Origin: Trichobilharzia szidati
Lineage: Eukaryota > Platyhelminthes > Trematoda > Strigeidida > Schistosomatidae
Assembly: GCA_944472155.2 (NCBI GenBank)
Contig: OX235271.1
Location: forward strand, 41,590,633 to 41,654,632
DNA length: 64,000 bases
Direction of reading: 5' to 3'
Made by a program: the position numbers and the translations under genes. Under the pieces are notes generated by a model. The model did no database searches. It saw nothing but the letters and a program-made list of their open reading frames with translations, and was not told where the DNA came from. Positions 44,633 to 55,880 of the stretch are shown one piece after another (positions within the stretch are counted from its first letter, which is position 1; each line of letters begins with the position of its first letter).

Positions 44633-44709
44633 TGCGACGACCGGATATCAAACCACAAACCACATGAGGCGTGGTTGGCGACTTCTCTACTCACTGAACC
44701 ACCAACGTG
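44633..44709 (-). mobile_element. tRNA-Gly-like SINE head or tRNA pseudogene
   Basis: The minus strand reads TTGGTGGTTCAGTGAGTAGA, then GAAGTCGCCAACCACGCC and, after a short variable part, GGTTTGATATCC. This follows a tRNA-Gly: box A-like TGGTTCAGTGAG (44690-44701), the anticodon arm region with GCC, and box B-like GGTTTGATATCC (44643-44654). The acceptor stem cannot pair and box B is altered, so it is not a working tRNA. Unrelated sequence continues on the 3' side (down to about 44545), as a SINE body would. Confidence 0.45.
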
Positions 44710-44739
44710 ATGTTTGCAGTTTGAATAACAGTCAGCAGG

Positions 44740-44760
44740 AAATATATATATATGTATCAA
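44740..44760. repeat. (AT)n tract
   Basis: A short ATATATATATATGTAT simple repeat. Confidence 0.6.
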
Positions 44761-45089
44761 CAGGTTAACAAGGAGGTGATATGGTTCTCTCCTTTATCGC
44801 TGAAGCAGTCAGTTTGCAGATTGACGTCTCATCACACTGACATTTCAGTGTAGTGAAGTCCAGAAGAAGAAATTATGAGCGTCGACAAGAAAACAGACAC
44901 TTCAAATAGTGTGATTATCTTCGACTGGTAACATACTAGCCATTCTTTGAAAGAATTCCTTCTGTGTACAATAAATGATGCCTGAATGGAATGGAGATAC
45001 AACTATCTGACATCAATGAAACTGTTGGCGATTACACTCAAGTAGTGCGCATTCTATCCACTTGAAGTAATGACGAATTCGCTTCATGC

Positions 45090-45340
45090 TTAGCGATTTT
45101 ATGTTCACTAAGCTGAATGATAAAATTGTAGAGCTTTTGAGTCACCGATATAAATCCTTTAAGTTCTATTATATGGGTCATAAAATGGCAGTTCACATGA
45201 AGAAAATCACTTCGAAGAGGCTACTGCTGATTTTCATAAACAGCTGCCACCCCCACGAGCTTCATACTGAAGAACAGATGAGCAGAAATGACTAGCAACA
45301 AGGAACTCTGAAAACGAACCATCCAACCAACAGCCTAAAT
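45090..45340 (+). mobile_element. RTE C-terminal remnant
   Basis: Broken translation KLNDKIVELL, FKFYYMGHKMAVHMKKITSK and LLLIFINSCHP corresponds to NNKIRIFNT, SVLLYGSETWRVTKNISN and LLQTFINSCLR of RTE copy A. Part of it belongs to the outer end of inverted repeat 3 (mirror of about 7680-7745). Confidence 0.6.
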
Positions 45341-46735
45341 GACAATCACGAAATTCTAAAGATTACTGAACAACGCAGAAACATTGATACATCAGAGACT
45401 GTGTCAAATTCAGTAAGTCAATCGAGTGACGTGCCTTAATGGAGAGGAGTGAGTAGGGCTAATGGAGAAAATCAAGGTTAGGAGTAGCTAAACTCAGTCA
45501 TTGTCATAGGGAGTAGAGGCGTGGTGATGAGATGAATAAGAAGGTAGAAGTGACGTGTCAAAATGACTAAATGAACTGCCTACATGGTAACTTCAGTAAA
45601 TGAAACACTCCTCTTCTGTATGCACAGCCCGGGATTTAACAAATGGAATGTTATGACTTCTGTGGCTTGAAGTGACTTGCTTTCTAATGCCCTGGCCACT
45701 CCCTGTCAGTACAAATATGCAGGGTACATCCTAGCGAACATCCTGTTCACTACTGTGACAATGTATTCTTGTAGAGCTTGAGGGTGGCATTATTGACAAC
45801 AGAAAACTCTTCGTTAAACACACCCCTTCTTCACTTTGCAGAAATTCACATCAAAAAAGCAGTGTGGCTTTCCTCATCACTTTTATATTTTTCGACTGAG
45901 ACCGAGAAAGATAGTTTGTAAGTTGTGTAGACTGAACATGAATTTCATAATTCACCTACGTCTCAAAGTCATAAAGTCGATTGTAGTGTATTGTCAGCAC
46001 AAGATATAATGATGAATAATATTCATGAAAGAGAAAATTAACCTGTTAACTTACCAAAGATGAGGAGCACTAACAGTATAGTAAGCACAAGTGAGGTTTA
46101 ATCGCATGAATATTTCACAACAGCTTACATCTGTGTTGATAGATATCTCATCCAGCCAATTAGTAATCAGAGTGCACACGCCTCTCATGAGATCAGTCAC
46201 AGTACACCAGATTCAGTGAAAGTTTGTTTTCTCTTTCTCATGTTCCTCAACAATATCAATGTGCGTTCGCCTAAATTCACCAAGATTACACATCTCACTT
46301 CACTTAGGTATGTGTAGAGCAATTCAAACCAGTAAATCACTCCACACTATATTAAAAGATATTCCATTGTAGATAATCATATTTGAATGAGATACATACA
46401 ACTTTATTATGAGGCTAAGTCTTGCTGCATAAATATTATCCAATTAGTAATTTTAATTAAACAGCGACTTCTGTAAGTCATTCAGTGATATTGCTGAGCG
46501 AAACATTGAAGATGACGACAGCAAATCCCACCTAGTTTTGCACACTTCCGCAGTGTGCATCATTCACCACACACTCAGCCGTCGAAGTCAGCACCTTCAG
46601 GATACGTGACGTGTTCACGAATCATTCAAACAGTTGGACAGATTCCAATGTCTGGCCTATTGTTCCCAAATATTGTCAATCTGCTGATTCGACCGCCACC
46701 AATAAACCATTGCATCAGGAAGAATAATGTCAAAG
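45245..46735 (-). repeat. Long-range inverted repeat 3, right arm
   Basis: Reverse-complement partner of 6178-7745, with moderate divergence. It ends next to a copy of the dispersed repeat also found at 13665 and 19614, just before a CR1 element. Confidence 0.75.
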
Positions 46736-46764
46736 TTATGTGAAACATCCAAATGGGCCTGCTT

Positions 46765-47873
46765 AAACCTTGAGCTACAAAACGTTTTCATCATTTATAC
46801 TTCATCTGATTACTCGAATTTATCTTCAGACTTGCTAATGAAGAGAAAAGAAAAGCATCATGCTGGCTGTCAACGAGCCTTGAAGCGTACTCCGATGCAT
46901 GAGATGACTGGTCCTGTCATTATGAGCACAAATTGCAGATCATTGTCGAACCAGATTGACTACTTGCTTGCTTTATTATCTTCAAATATTTATTGTAACA
47001 CATGTGTAATAACGCTTGAAGTAGCCTGGCTCCACGATTCATATGATGACAGTTTAGTCTCCCTAAGTGGTTTCACTATGCACAGACAAGGCTGAAGCAG
47101 TTCAAGGAAGAGGTGAGGTGGTAGTTTCGCCACCTTTATTAATTCTCAGTGGTCTGTTGCCAACAACGTCTGCTTTAAATCCTCAAATGATAATATTGAC
47201 TGTAGACCTAAACACCTGTCTTAGTACAACTTCATTTTTATCAGGAACATTTATGTCACACTTTGTTTTAGTCCCTAAGAACTATCCATGTTTGCTGGTG
47301 AATTCACTGTTTTCACCGCCGCCTCTTTCGGTAACTCATTGTCGACAGTAACAGGTGATTTTAATTCTTGCGACTGCAGCTCTCTTACTGTGCTAGGTCA
47401 TGAAAATGTCGTCAACTTCCTCACACGACTGCATACTTCTCTTTATTTGCACTTGTAAATATCTCCGGAATATACGGAGCTCGTAAAAGAGCTCCACTGT
47501 TTAATTCTGTTCATTATCTTGCATGGGTTTTACCACAAATTCATGGAAAATTACACAAGAGAACCTCTTCACATCTGTCCAAGTAAAGTGTACATACATG
47601 TTACTCTAAGGAGAATGTTCAGAATCTCAGGGCATGCTCAAAGACATAAGGTGGTACTTGTTTGATGAAGACTCTCTTGATGACACTATCTCAAATATTA
47701 CATGTTATCTCAAATTTAATCTTGACACCTGTTGCCCCAGAGAAACGCTCTTCATTAGATTTGACCGTTTCTCCTCCCCTCAACTTAAAACGTTTCACAG
47801 GGAAAGGGAAAGTTATCTAAAATGAAGGATAACGCTGGTTTGAAAAGAGTTAACTTCATAATCAAAGCTAAAA
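46765..47873 (+). mobile_element. CR1-clade LINE, 5' part, split by RTE copy C
   Basis: APE endonuclease remnants come in order: STNCRSLSNQIDYLLALLSS near 46920-46985, CVITLEVAWLHD (the LTETWLHD box, damaged) and SLSGFTMHRQ near 47065. Then VTGDFNSCDCSSLTVLGHEN appears near 47345-47410 and the linker DEDSLDDTISNIT near 47655-47700. The element resumes at 51101 after RTE copy C. Frameshifts and stops make it non-coding. Confidence 0.75.
47862..47873 (+). repeat. Target-site duplication, 3' side of RTE copy C
   Basis: TCAAAGCTAAAA, repeated exactly at 51101-51112. It also occurs at 16370-16381 beside copy B. Confidence 0.9.
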
Positions 47874-47885
47874 TTATTATTATTA

Positions 47886-48677
47886 TTATTGTTCCCTTGA
47901 GTTCCTAGTGGAACATAGGGCTTCAACTGCACGTCTCCACTTGCTTCTGTCTTCTGCTGTTCTTTTCACTTTCGTCCATGTTATTCCATACTGTTTCATC
48001 TCCTCACACGATCTCCTCCATGTCACCCTTGGACGTCCCACTCGCCGCTTCCCTTTCGGGTTCCACTCGAGGGCTTGACGCGCGATGTCACTCAACGGCC
48101 TCCTCAGCGAGTGTCCAATCCATCTCCACTTTCTCCTGCATATTTGTTGAGCGATTGGTTCCTGTTTCGTTTGTTCCCATAGCTTCTTGTTTGTGATTCT
48201 TTCTGGCCATCTAATCTTCAGTATAGAGCGAAGACAGTTGTTGATAAATGTCTGCAACCTGTTGAAAATATTCTTGGTGACCCGCCAAGTTTCTGATCCG
48301 TAAAGCAAAATTGACTTCACGTTTGTACTGAAAATCCGAATTTTGTTGTTGATGGTGAGTGACGAAGATTTCCAGATTGGTTTCAGGTTGATGAATGTGT
48401 TTCTCGCCTTCCCGATTCTCGATTTGACATCCTCGTCCGTTCCTCCTGTGGTTGAGACAATGCTCCCCAGATAAGTGAAAGAAGTAACCTCATTCAAATC
48501 CCTCCCGTTGATGGTGATTGGCACTGGATGTTGCTGCTGTTGTTGGTTGGTTATTTTCATAACCTCCGTCTTGTCTATGTTCACCTGGAGTCCTGTCTTT
48601 GCTGCTTCTTCGACCAGTTTGTCGGTTTTTGCTTGTAAGTCTTCGATTTTGTGTGACATCAAACATAAATCATCCAC
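47886..48677 (-). pseudogene. RTE copy C, catalytic DD and C-terminal tail frame
   Basis: An open 263-codon frame nearly identical to that of copy B, starting V-D-DLCLMSHK and ending NSREQ with the stop supplied by the (TAA)n tail. The visible difference is RIFSTN for RIFNTN. Confidence 0.82.
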
Positions 48678-49404
48678 GCGCGAAATCCAGGTCTTCTAGG
48701 TTCTTCACGTCGGTACAGGATATCCCTGTCTTCTCGTTTCCCACTGTCTGACGCATAATCCAGTCCAGCACAATTAGGAATATCATCATCGGTGATAATA
48801 AGCACTCTTGTCTGACTCCTGTGTTTACTCCAAACGCCTCGCTGAGTTTTCCGTTGTGGATCACTTGACATGTGCCGTTGTCGTACAGCTGTTGAATAAG
48901 GTTGATAAATATTTGGGGTACGCCGTTGTACTCGAGTAGTCTCCAAATTACTTCGCGGTCAACGCTGTCGAAGGCCTTCTCAAAGTTTATAAAGTTGAGG
49001 TAGAGGTTTGATTGCCATTCCATGCTCTGTTCGATGATGATGCGTAGAGTTGCAATTTGATTGGCACATGATTTGCCTTTCCTGAATCCAGCTTGTTCTG
49101 GTCGGAGTTCTGTATCCAGCGCGTCCTTGATTCTCTCCAGGATGATGCGACTCAGGATTTTACTTGGCGTCGACAGGAGCATGATTCCTCGCCAGTTCTT
49201 GCAGAGTCCCAGGTCGCCCTTCTTTGGTAGTTTCACCAGGTAACCTTTCCTCCAGTCAGTAGGCACCTTTCCCTCTTTCCAGATCTTTTGCAATAATGGA
49301 GTCAGCATATCTGCCGTCGTTTCTGGGTCTGCTTTCAGTGCTTCCGGGGGTATTCCATCTGGTCCAGCTGCCTTTCCAGCTTTCAGAAGCTTGATTGCAT
49401 TCAT
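48670..49404 (-). pseudogene. RTE copy C reverse transcriptase frame, catalytic residue lost
   Basis: 244 residues. Motif A reads FINFEKAFDS, so the catalytic aspartate is replaced by asparagine. GVRQGCLLSP has become GVRQECLLSP. A three-base insertion gives MMIF. It ends LDFA-R-G-stop at the same four-base insertion in the FADD box as copies A and B. These changes are private to copy C except the last, so C decayed after insertion. Confidence 0.85.
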
Positions 49405-51028
49405 GACTTCAGTTTTGTTGGAGGATTGGTGTCAACTTGCAGTTGTGTACGTGCTGTTGTTGGTATTACTGGACGGGTTGTAGGTGGTGGTCGGTTCAAG
49501 AGTCCTTTGAAGTGGTCCGCCCATTGTTTAATCTGTCTTTCTTCTTTGGTAATTGGGTTCCCTTGGCTGTCTTTTATAGGTTTCACTTGTGCTGATCTCT
49601 TTCCGGATAGAGACTTGGTTATCCGATATAGTGTCCTCAGGTCCCTTTTGCCTGCTGCCTTCTCAGCTTCAGTAGCCAGGTTGTCGTAGAATTGTCTTTT
49701 GTCCTTCCTGGCACTCTTCTTCACTTCTTTGTCCAGTGCTGTGTAAGTTGAGCTCAGCGTCTCTTTCTCTTGTCCATCTTTGCATTGAATCATTTTCTCT
49801 TTCACTTTTCTCCTCTCCTCTATTAGTTTCCAAGTGTCTGTTGAGAGCCATTCCTTGTCTTGTTTCTTCTTTCTTCCTAAAACCGTTGAGCACGTTTCGT
49901 TGAAAATTACCTTCAGAGAGTTCCAATGGTCTTCCACGGATGATTCCTCAGTGGTGCCTCGTAGTGTTTCCTGCTTTGCCTTGACAGTTGCAGTGAAAAT
50001 GTCCTGTGTGATTGTGTCCTTCAGTTTGTGAGTGTTGAACTTGCATTGTGGCCTATCCCCAGGTATCCTCGAGGCTTTCAGCTTCACCTTGAAAGTCCCT
50101 TGTACCAGATAGTGGTCTGAACCCACATCTGCTCCTCTCCTCGATCTTGTGTCCAGTAGGCTCCGTCTCCACTTCCTTGAGATTGAAATGAAGTCTATCT
50201 GGTATTCGGTGTGTCCATCTGGTGAAATCCATGTCGCCTTGTGTATATCCCTGTGTTTGAACACACTGCCACCAATCACCAAATCATTGAAGGCGCAGAA
50301 GTCTGAGAAAAGTTCACCATTTTCATTCATTTCACCGAGGGCCTCACGACCCATGGTGAGTTCTCTTCCTGAAGTGTCTCCTCCCAGTTTCGCATTCATA
50401 TCACCCATCAGGATTTTGATATCGCTCTTTGGGACGTTGTCCATTACTGTTTGTAGTTGACTGTAGAAATCCTCCTTCTTCTCATGTTCTGAGGCGTTTG
50501 TAGGCGCGTAGCACTGAATGATTGTAACCTTCCTTCCTTTTGAGTTGAACCTGGCTGTCATTATCCTGGAGGAGATTGGTTCCCACTGCAAGAGAGCTTT
50601 AGCGCTGTTGGTGACATCATGATGGCTACTCCCTCGGTGTGCTCGTGATTGTCCTCTGGGTGACCGGAGTAGATTATTGTCTCTCCAGTTGATAGTTGGC
50701 TCCTTCCACATCCGTTCCATCTGCTCTCGCAGATTCCCAACACTTCTATTTTATATCTCCTCATTTCTGCGGCTACCTGAGCAGCCTTCCCAGCTTCGTA
50801 CATTGTACGAACATTCCACGTCCCCATCCTTATTTTCGCTTTCATCGAAAGAAGGCACATCGGCTGACTGGCTTCCCGAAGGCTTTCACCAGCCTGCGTC
50901 ATTTCACTTCCCCGATTCCAGCGAAAAATAAGGTTAATGTTTGTATTTTTAGAATTTTGAATATATTTGTGCGTTGAAGTTTTAGTAGCAATTTGCTTAA
51001 GTTTTGGGGGTGGAGTTGCTAGCACCAC
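49401..51028 (-). pseudogene. RTE copy C endonuclease frame, one frameshift
   Basis: It opens like copy B and carries MGTWNVRTM, GICESRWNG, QCYAPTN, LMGDMNAKLGGD and GSDHYLVQ. A single base missing near 50603 (AGCGCTG where copy B has AGCCGCTG) splits the frame: the first 155 codons run 51028-50561, and the remaining homologous frame continues to 49401. It ends with the same ATGA overlap with the RT frame as copy B. All catalytic residues are present but in two frames. Confidence 0.85.
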
Positions 51029-51100
51029 GCCCCAACCCTCCCTCTTTATCCGGGCTTGGGACCGGCTAGAATACTAGTGACCTAGTAATCTAGGCGAGGT

Positions 51101-51112
51101 TCAAAGCTAAAA
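51101..51112 (+). repeat. Target-site duplication, 5' side of RTE copy C
   Basis: TCAAAGCTAAAA, identical to 47862-47873. Confidence 0.9.
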
Positions 51113-51390
51113 CGCATAGGTTGAATTCAATTTATAATCAGAAGTTTGTATCCTGTAAAAGTGCCTCTAATATATGGAAACTTTTCAAAGAAAATACTGG
51201 TGGTAAGCAGATGAATAGCATAACTTTTTCCTTTGATGTGTGTACACTAAACAAATCTTTCATATATTATCATTCAAAAGCCAAGCTGTCTAATGTCACA
51301 CTTGGTAATGACAGCTACTTCCCTGGTTTCAATACAAATGACGTTCTGAAATGTTCATTCGATTTACCACGTAATGATTTGGTATAAGTA
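51101..51390 (+). mobile_element. CR1-clade LINE, continuation after RTE copy C
   Basis: The frame reads LNSIYNQKFVSCKSASNIWK, LFKENTGG, FSFDVCTLNKSF and NTNDVLKCSFDLPRNDLV-stop. This fits the segment between linker and RT of the same CR1 family. Rejoining the two sides at the target duplication restores the order of the element's domains. The RT itself is absent. Confidence 0.65.
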
Positions 51391-52202
51391 ACAAAAGGAG
51401 GTTTCAAGCACAATGTGTTGTTCATAGTCATATCAGTTAAGTGAAACGGCTTGATAATTTACCCCTCATTTATCTTGAATTCAGTCTGAGTCTGTGTCCA
51501 CAGACTCTCAGCTGAAATCACCATATTCACAATCCGACATGAATCTCACCTAAAGGATAATCAGATAGACTGCACCTCAATGTTGTTCAGGGAAGACGAA
51601 ACGAGGCCCATTGAAATCACAATACAGAAGACTAATCGATGTGGTCTCAAAGTATCGTGTAGTTTGAGGAGCTGTCAAGTTCAAATTGGAAAGGCGCCAA
51701 TTCGATGGAGACAGACGACAAATCAAGATAAGCACCTAGAAAATGAAGGAACAAGAAAGAAAAGAGTGTCGTCGTCGGAGAAGCCACCAGGGAGTGCAAA
51801 GCTGAAGATAACTATTTAGTTTCATGTGGGAATGATATGTGTGGAAACACTCAAAACCCTCTGAAAGTGAGGTTGAAAGAATGCTGTGAAGCTGTCTAAG
51901 TAAGGAAGAAGAGGTGAGGCTACTGATGGCCTTCTATGGACTCCATTTACAAGTTAATACAGGAGAGAGCGATGATGGAATGTAAGATGAAAATTTCAGA
52001 ATAAATCAGAATTATTATTCTGACTTTCCGGAATACCAGTGAAATAAATTGTGATGAGAATATATTATCAACCAGCATGTTACGCGTGAATATATTTATG
52101 GGAGTGAACATTATCTGATGTTCAGAGTGAAGCTAATTAAAATCCGACGATATATTCTTGATAACACTCGCTATTTCACCCTGTTCTGTGTAGTCCCTCT
52201 CA
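51391..52202. other. No recognisable feature
   Basis: An 80-codon frame at 51580-51819 is rich in Lys, Arg and Ser but has no recognisable motif. Otherwise unassigned. Confidence 0.4.
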
Positions 52203-53734
52203 GCTGGCGCCATGATATTCCATTCGCTTCAACTCTTTCTTATACAAAAGTAATTTTCCTGAAATAATACGTGTATCTTAACATCGATGGTGGTATTTAC
52301 CTCACCCCAACGGTTGGACTACGAATCCTATCTGCAGTCTACTGTTGTAAATCATCACTGTATTTGGTGTTTCGCCACATCATTCAAATCATCTTTCAAC
52401 TCCTATTGTACTTTCATTCACATCTAATATTCATGAATACCACTTGCGATTCGATTAATTTTCGATTTCACCTCATAGATCAGCAGCTGTCTCCCAGTGA
52501 AGCCACTCTACATTTCGTTTCGTACACGATCTCCAGTTTTAACCTACAAAGCTGCACATATTTCAATCTATCTATTCAATGGACTTCCAACAGAGCTCAC
52601 TCGCGACAGATGTATGAGCAAATACGTGAAATGTACAATTAATAAGAGGCGGAGGACAGTGTGGGAAATCCGTCTGCTGAATTTCAATGAAAACTGTGAA
52701 TTACACTAGCCATTCTCAGCAAATCTGTGAGACAGATATTTTGCTCGTGCACCTCTTTATAACTGGACGATATTTCAATCTTTGAGAGAATGTCGACTTT
52801 TCAATGCTAACAACATGCTCGAAGTAATATTGAAGCAGAGTTTGCAATATCTCATCCAATATACCGTAAGTCGATCATAATTCCTCCGTCCGCCGTAATT
52901 CTTACGCTATCGATTGAGTCAATTGGTAAAGGTGGCGAGCCATGTGTAGATTGGTGGATGTGAGTAATGCATGAGTCATACAATCAGTATGTGTTGATAT
53001 AATTCAATCGCTTATCAAATAATGAGAATATAATAATTACGAATCCTGATAAAAGGACTGTGGAGATAAATATGAAGTGGTGATGCACCCTCGAATCTTG
53101 ATGTTCTACATGAAACACATATCAATAACAAGAAGTATAATTAAATTTGTATCTTTTACATTACTACTATTGTTATTATGCTTACTGAGATTGCTAGGAC
53201 ACGGCATGTAAGTCGGTATGGGATTAGTTTGGAGAAGCGTTCTTCACTCAACTTGGTGTCTACCACCGAAACACAACACACTCGTTATGCGTGATTTGAT
53301 GTACATACTGGAGAGTGGAAACTAGAATTCTCGTCAAACTAATGACAATAGTTCTTTTCTGAAAAATTGTTAGCATGAATGATAGACGTGTGTTTCATCA
53401 GGAACCAGTGTGCTAGCTGAATATTGATTATAGAAGATTGTGCAGAAGCATAATTGTTGACAGGATGAAAACATATCTGTGTTATTTCACGCACACCGCC
53501 TAATGATATAGAATGCTAAGTACAAGAGTGCTAGTTGAATATTGATCCGTAAAGATTATGAACACTCTACAAATGAGGTGATTTGGTAAGGTGTTATTGT
53601 CTACAGAATGAAGAGATATTCGTGTTGGCGGAGGTCAACATCACGCGATATGTGTCTGATGAATATTTTAGTACTCTTTCTGATTATTTTACTTTAGAAA
53701 TAATTTCATCATAACAATGATGAAAATAATAGCT

Positions 53735-53945
53735 TCATCCCAAATTGAAATTTCGGTAGAAATATCCAATTTCAGCATGATCAGCTAAGAGGACAAAAAG
53801 AAGCGATAGGGATTCAGATAGTGTGTAGAATCTATGAGCGAGATCAGTGAAAATTGGAGCTAAATTGATTGGGTCACTTTCCTCCACTCTCATACTGATC
53901 CACATCACTTGTTTCATGTGAGACAACTCTACTCAGTCAAAATTG
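53735..53945 (-). pseudogene. Possible BEL/Pao gag fragment (left arm)
   Basis: The minus strand reads LSHMKQVMWISMRVEESDP, then INLAPIFTDLAHRFYTLSES. It resembles the ISTRVEESGLEPGRDDIFGL-like segment of the gag remnant at 40986-41115. The mirror at 62280-62480 has a stop where the left arm reads on. Short and tentative. Confidence 0.3.
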
Positions 53946-54253
53946 AAGCGCCTCGCATACTTTCTTCACGTGTTATGTGAGAACGCGTTTCAACATTCGG
54001 AGTGAAGTGCATCGTAGGGTCCGACTGACAGCATCACTGTAAACATCATTCCATTGAAACTGTTCACCAGATGGAAGATCAAACAGATTTACATCAAGCC
54101 AATAATGTGCAGGTGAAGTCAATCCTGAATGATTCCTATATAATCCTCATTCCGACATTGATGAAAGCAAAACAGGTAGTTCAGCTAAGATTCTCTTTTC
54201 GGCGAAATCGTTCACTTAGTTGTCAATTTGCAATCATATACAATTATGATTGT

Positions 54254-54272
54254 ATATGTGTGTGTGTGTGCA
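54254..54272. repeat. (TG)n tract
   Basis: TATGTGTGTGTGTGTG simple repeat, mirrored as (CA)n near 61939-61955. Confidence 0.7.
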
Positions 54273-54509
54273 AATTAGGTTTGTCCTAGATGAATAAAAA
54301 TATTTCAGTTAGTTTAATCGTCTTGTCGAGAGTAACCCTGACTTATTTTATTCATATCGGACAATGCCGATTTACACACACATGCAGAAATAATTCCACA
54401 TGATTGCGACTGTTCAGGTCAGTGAATGAGTTCGCCGAAAACATACTCTTCTCTGAACTACGCGTTTCTTTTGCATTTATCCCAAATGAGACAGTAGCTG
54501 GAATATTTG

Positions 54510-54875
54510 TTATAGTTGAAGGCGTATATCAAATACCAATAAGTGGACAACACCTGACCGGTGAGATCCTCTGTAAGTTCGCAGTGTCAATTCAACCTGA
54601 TATTTAGAGCATAAACCTTGAAATCTGTGTGGATGCCATGTCCCTTGGTTGTCATGGAAGAACTGCATTCTGAGCATTTCATTTAAAATGTCTTTCAGTA
54701 TCTCTCCTGAACTGCATGATTCGCTTGATGTAGCTGATATCATATGGTTGAATTCCCACGCTGTTGCCATTTCACTGGTTAGGCACACTTCAATCCAGCT
54801 TATTGAAATTTGGTTCTCCTTATGATGACAAACAATCACAACAATAACAGCAACAACAACAACTAGCACCAACAA
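54510..54875 (-). CDS. Unidentified conserved open frame (left arm)
   Basis: 121 codons. A valine-rich start arises from the (GTT)n tract of the adjoining RTE remnant, so the meaningful part begins near HHKENQISIS. SWIEVCLTSEMATAWEFNHM, then SSGEILKDILNEMLRMQFFH and DNQGTWHPHRFQG look like ordinary globular protein. The right-arm mirror (61332-61670, +) keeps the frame with only a few replacements (S to P, C to F). I cannot name a family. It may be an exon or a fragment of a captured gene. No splice sites could be assigned with confidence. Confidence 0.3.
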   Translation of the reverse strand: MLVLVVVVAVIVVIVCHHKENQISISWIEVCLTSEMATAWEFNHMISATSSESCSSGEILKDILNEMLRMQFFHDNQGTWHPHRFQGLCSKYQVELTLRTYRGSHRSGVVHLLVFDIRLQL

Positions 54876-55205
54876 CTACCAAAAAGAGAAATTGGACGGA
54901 GGTTGATTCCTTCGGTTATCACGGAAGCATCCTGTCAACTACATGCAATTGGCATGGAGGACGATATGAAAACAACGGTGAGAATGCCAAGACAGACGGC
55001 CAGCCGTGAACAAATGGAAACAAGAAACTCTGGGAAGAACCACCCACCCAACTAACCAATTACACATTGCTCAAGAAATATGCAAGAGGAAATGGAGATG
55101 GATTGGGCACACGCTGAGGAGACCACTGTCGAATGACATCGCGCTCAATGCAAGCTATCAGTTGAGTGGAATCCGAATAGGTAATGACGAGTTGGGTGTT
55201 GGTAC
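54780..55205 (+). mobile_element. RTE C-terminal remnant (left arm)
   Basis: A (CAA)n glutamine tract at about 54838-54862 is followed by RNWTEVDSFGYHGSILSTT (the RDLNEVTSFTYLGSIVSTT block), then, after an internal deletion, NKWKQETLGRTTHPTNQLHI, AQEICKRKWRWIGHTLRRPL and SNDIALNA. Broken frames; mirrored at about 61000-61430. Confidence 0.75.
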
Positions 55206-55734
55206 AACACTGATCGACTTCTCACGCGCTTGTCATTCCCATACTGAGACGACGTATATTCATTGCTCCATGAAAATAATATAAGACCAGAATTTACATC
55301 CGATTATTCCGTAATCACACACAACATATTCAAAATGTAAATGCTATATTCTGATGACTAGATACAATGCACCAATGAAAGTCAAAATGAGTGACCGCTA
55401 ATCTACAGCGAAACCAGATGTCTAGCTCATAGATCATACGGGAAATACTGGAGCAGATTATGTTGCCTCCTGCTACAGCAAGAGATCATCATTCATCCAT
55501 ATGAAGTTTATAATCAATATGAATAGAATTCAGTATGATGAATATGACATGACCACTGAGAATTCGTTACTTAATATTCGTTGCTAGTCATAATCACCTA
55601 CTTTGTTATTCTGGTCTTCAATTTAGTGTAACACGCAGTTATACACATTCCCGCATAAACACATGTTTTCGGGCTACAATCTATTAACAGCAATGCAATT
55701 ACGAGTTGATCATTGATTGATAATTGATAGAGAA

Positions 55735-55880
55735 CAATTGAAAAGCAGCGCTTGAGTACTGGACAGCTGTTTCATCCTTGTTTGACTATCATCTGCAGTA
55801 TGCATCCACTGGTATTCGAACTCAGGATCTTCTGGGTAGAAGGTAAGCTCGTTAGCCATTCAGCTACTGGGACCCGATTC
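55735..55880 (-). mobile_element. Sm-alpha-like SINE with hammerhead segment (left arm, inner end)
   Basis: Minus strand: box A TAGCTGAATGGC (55855-55866), a tRNA-like middle with CCAGAAGATCCTG, and box B-like GAGTTCGAATACC (55811-55823). Then CAGTGGATGCATACTG leads into CAGATGA...GGATGAAAC (55769-55795), the position of the hammerhead core (CUGAUGA...GAAA) in the schistosome Sm-alpha family. One core base differs (CAGATGA) and stem II is weak, so it is probably inactive. Confidence 0.6.

Larger units (their letters stand above)
47874..51100 (-). mobile_element. RTE LINE copy C, full length, nested in CR1 (SR2/Perere-type)
   Basis: A 3227-bp minus-strand element with 5' leader, endonuclease, RT, C-terminal tail and (TAA)n tail, bounded by perfect 12-bp target duplications. 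It is about 98% identical to copy B by eye. The coding damage listed in the next entries makes it inactive. Confidence 0.93.
52208..55845 (+). repeat. Palindrome 2, left arm
   Basis: Its reverse complement matches 60363-64000, with landmark sums of 116,207-116,210 and scattered single-base differences. The outer boundary cannot be set because the right arm leaves the window at 64000. Contents: unassigned open frames, a possible gag fragment, a conserved minus-strand frame at 54630-54875, an RTE tail remnant, and a SINE at the inner end. Confidence 0.93.

Noticed and set aside
52271..52709. Overlapping open frames of 123 and 70 codons (mirrors 63501-63939) as genes
   Set aside because: Two frames of the same DNA are open at once, with no recognisable motif and no splice support.
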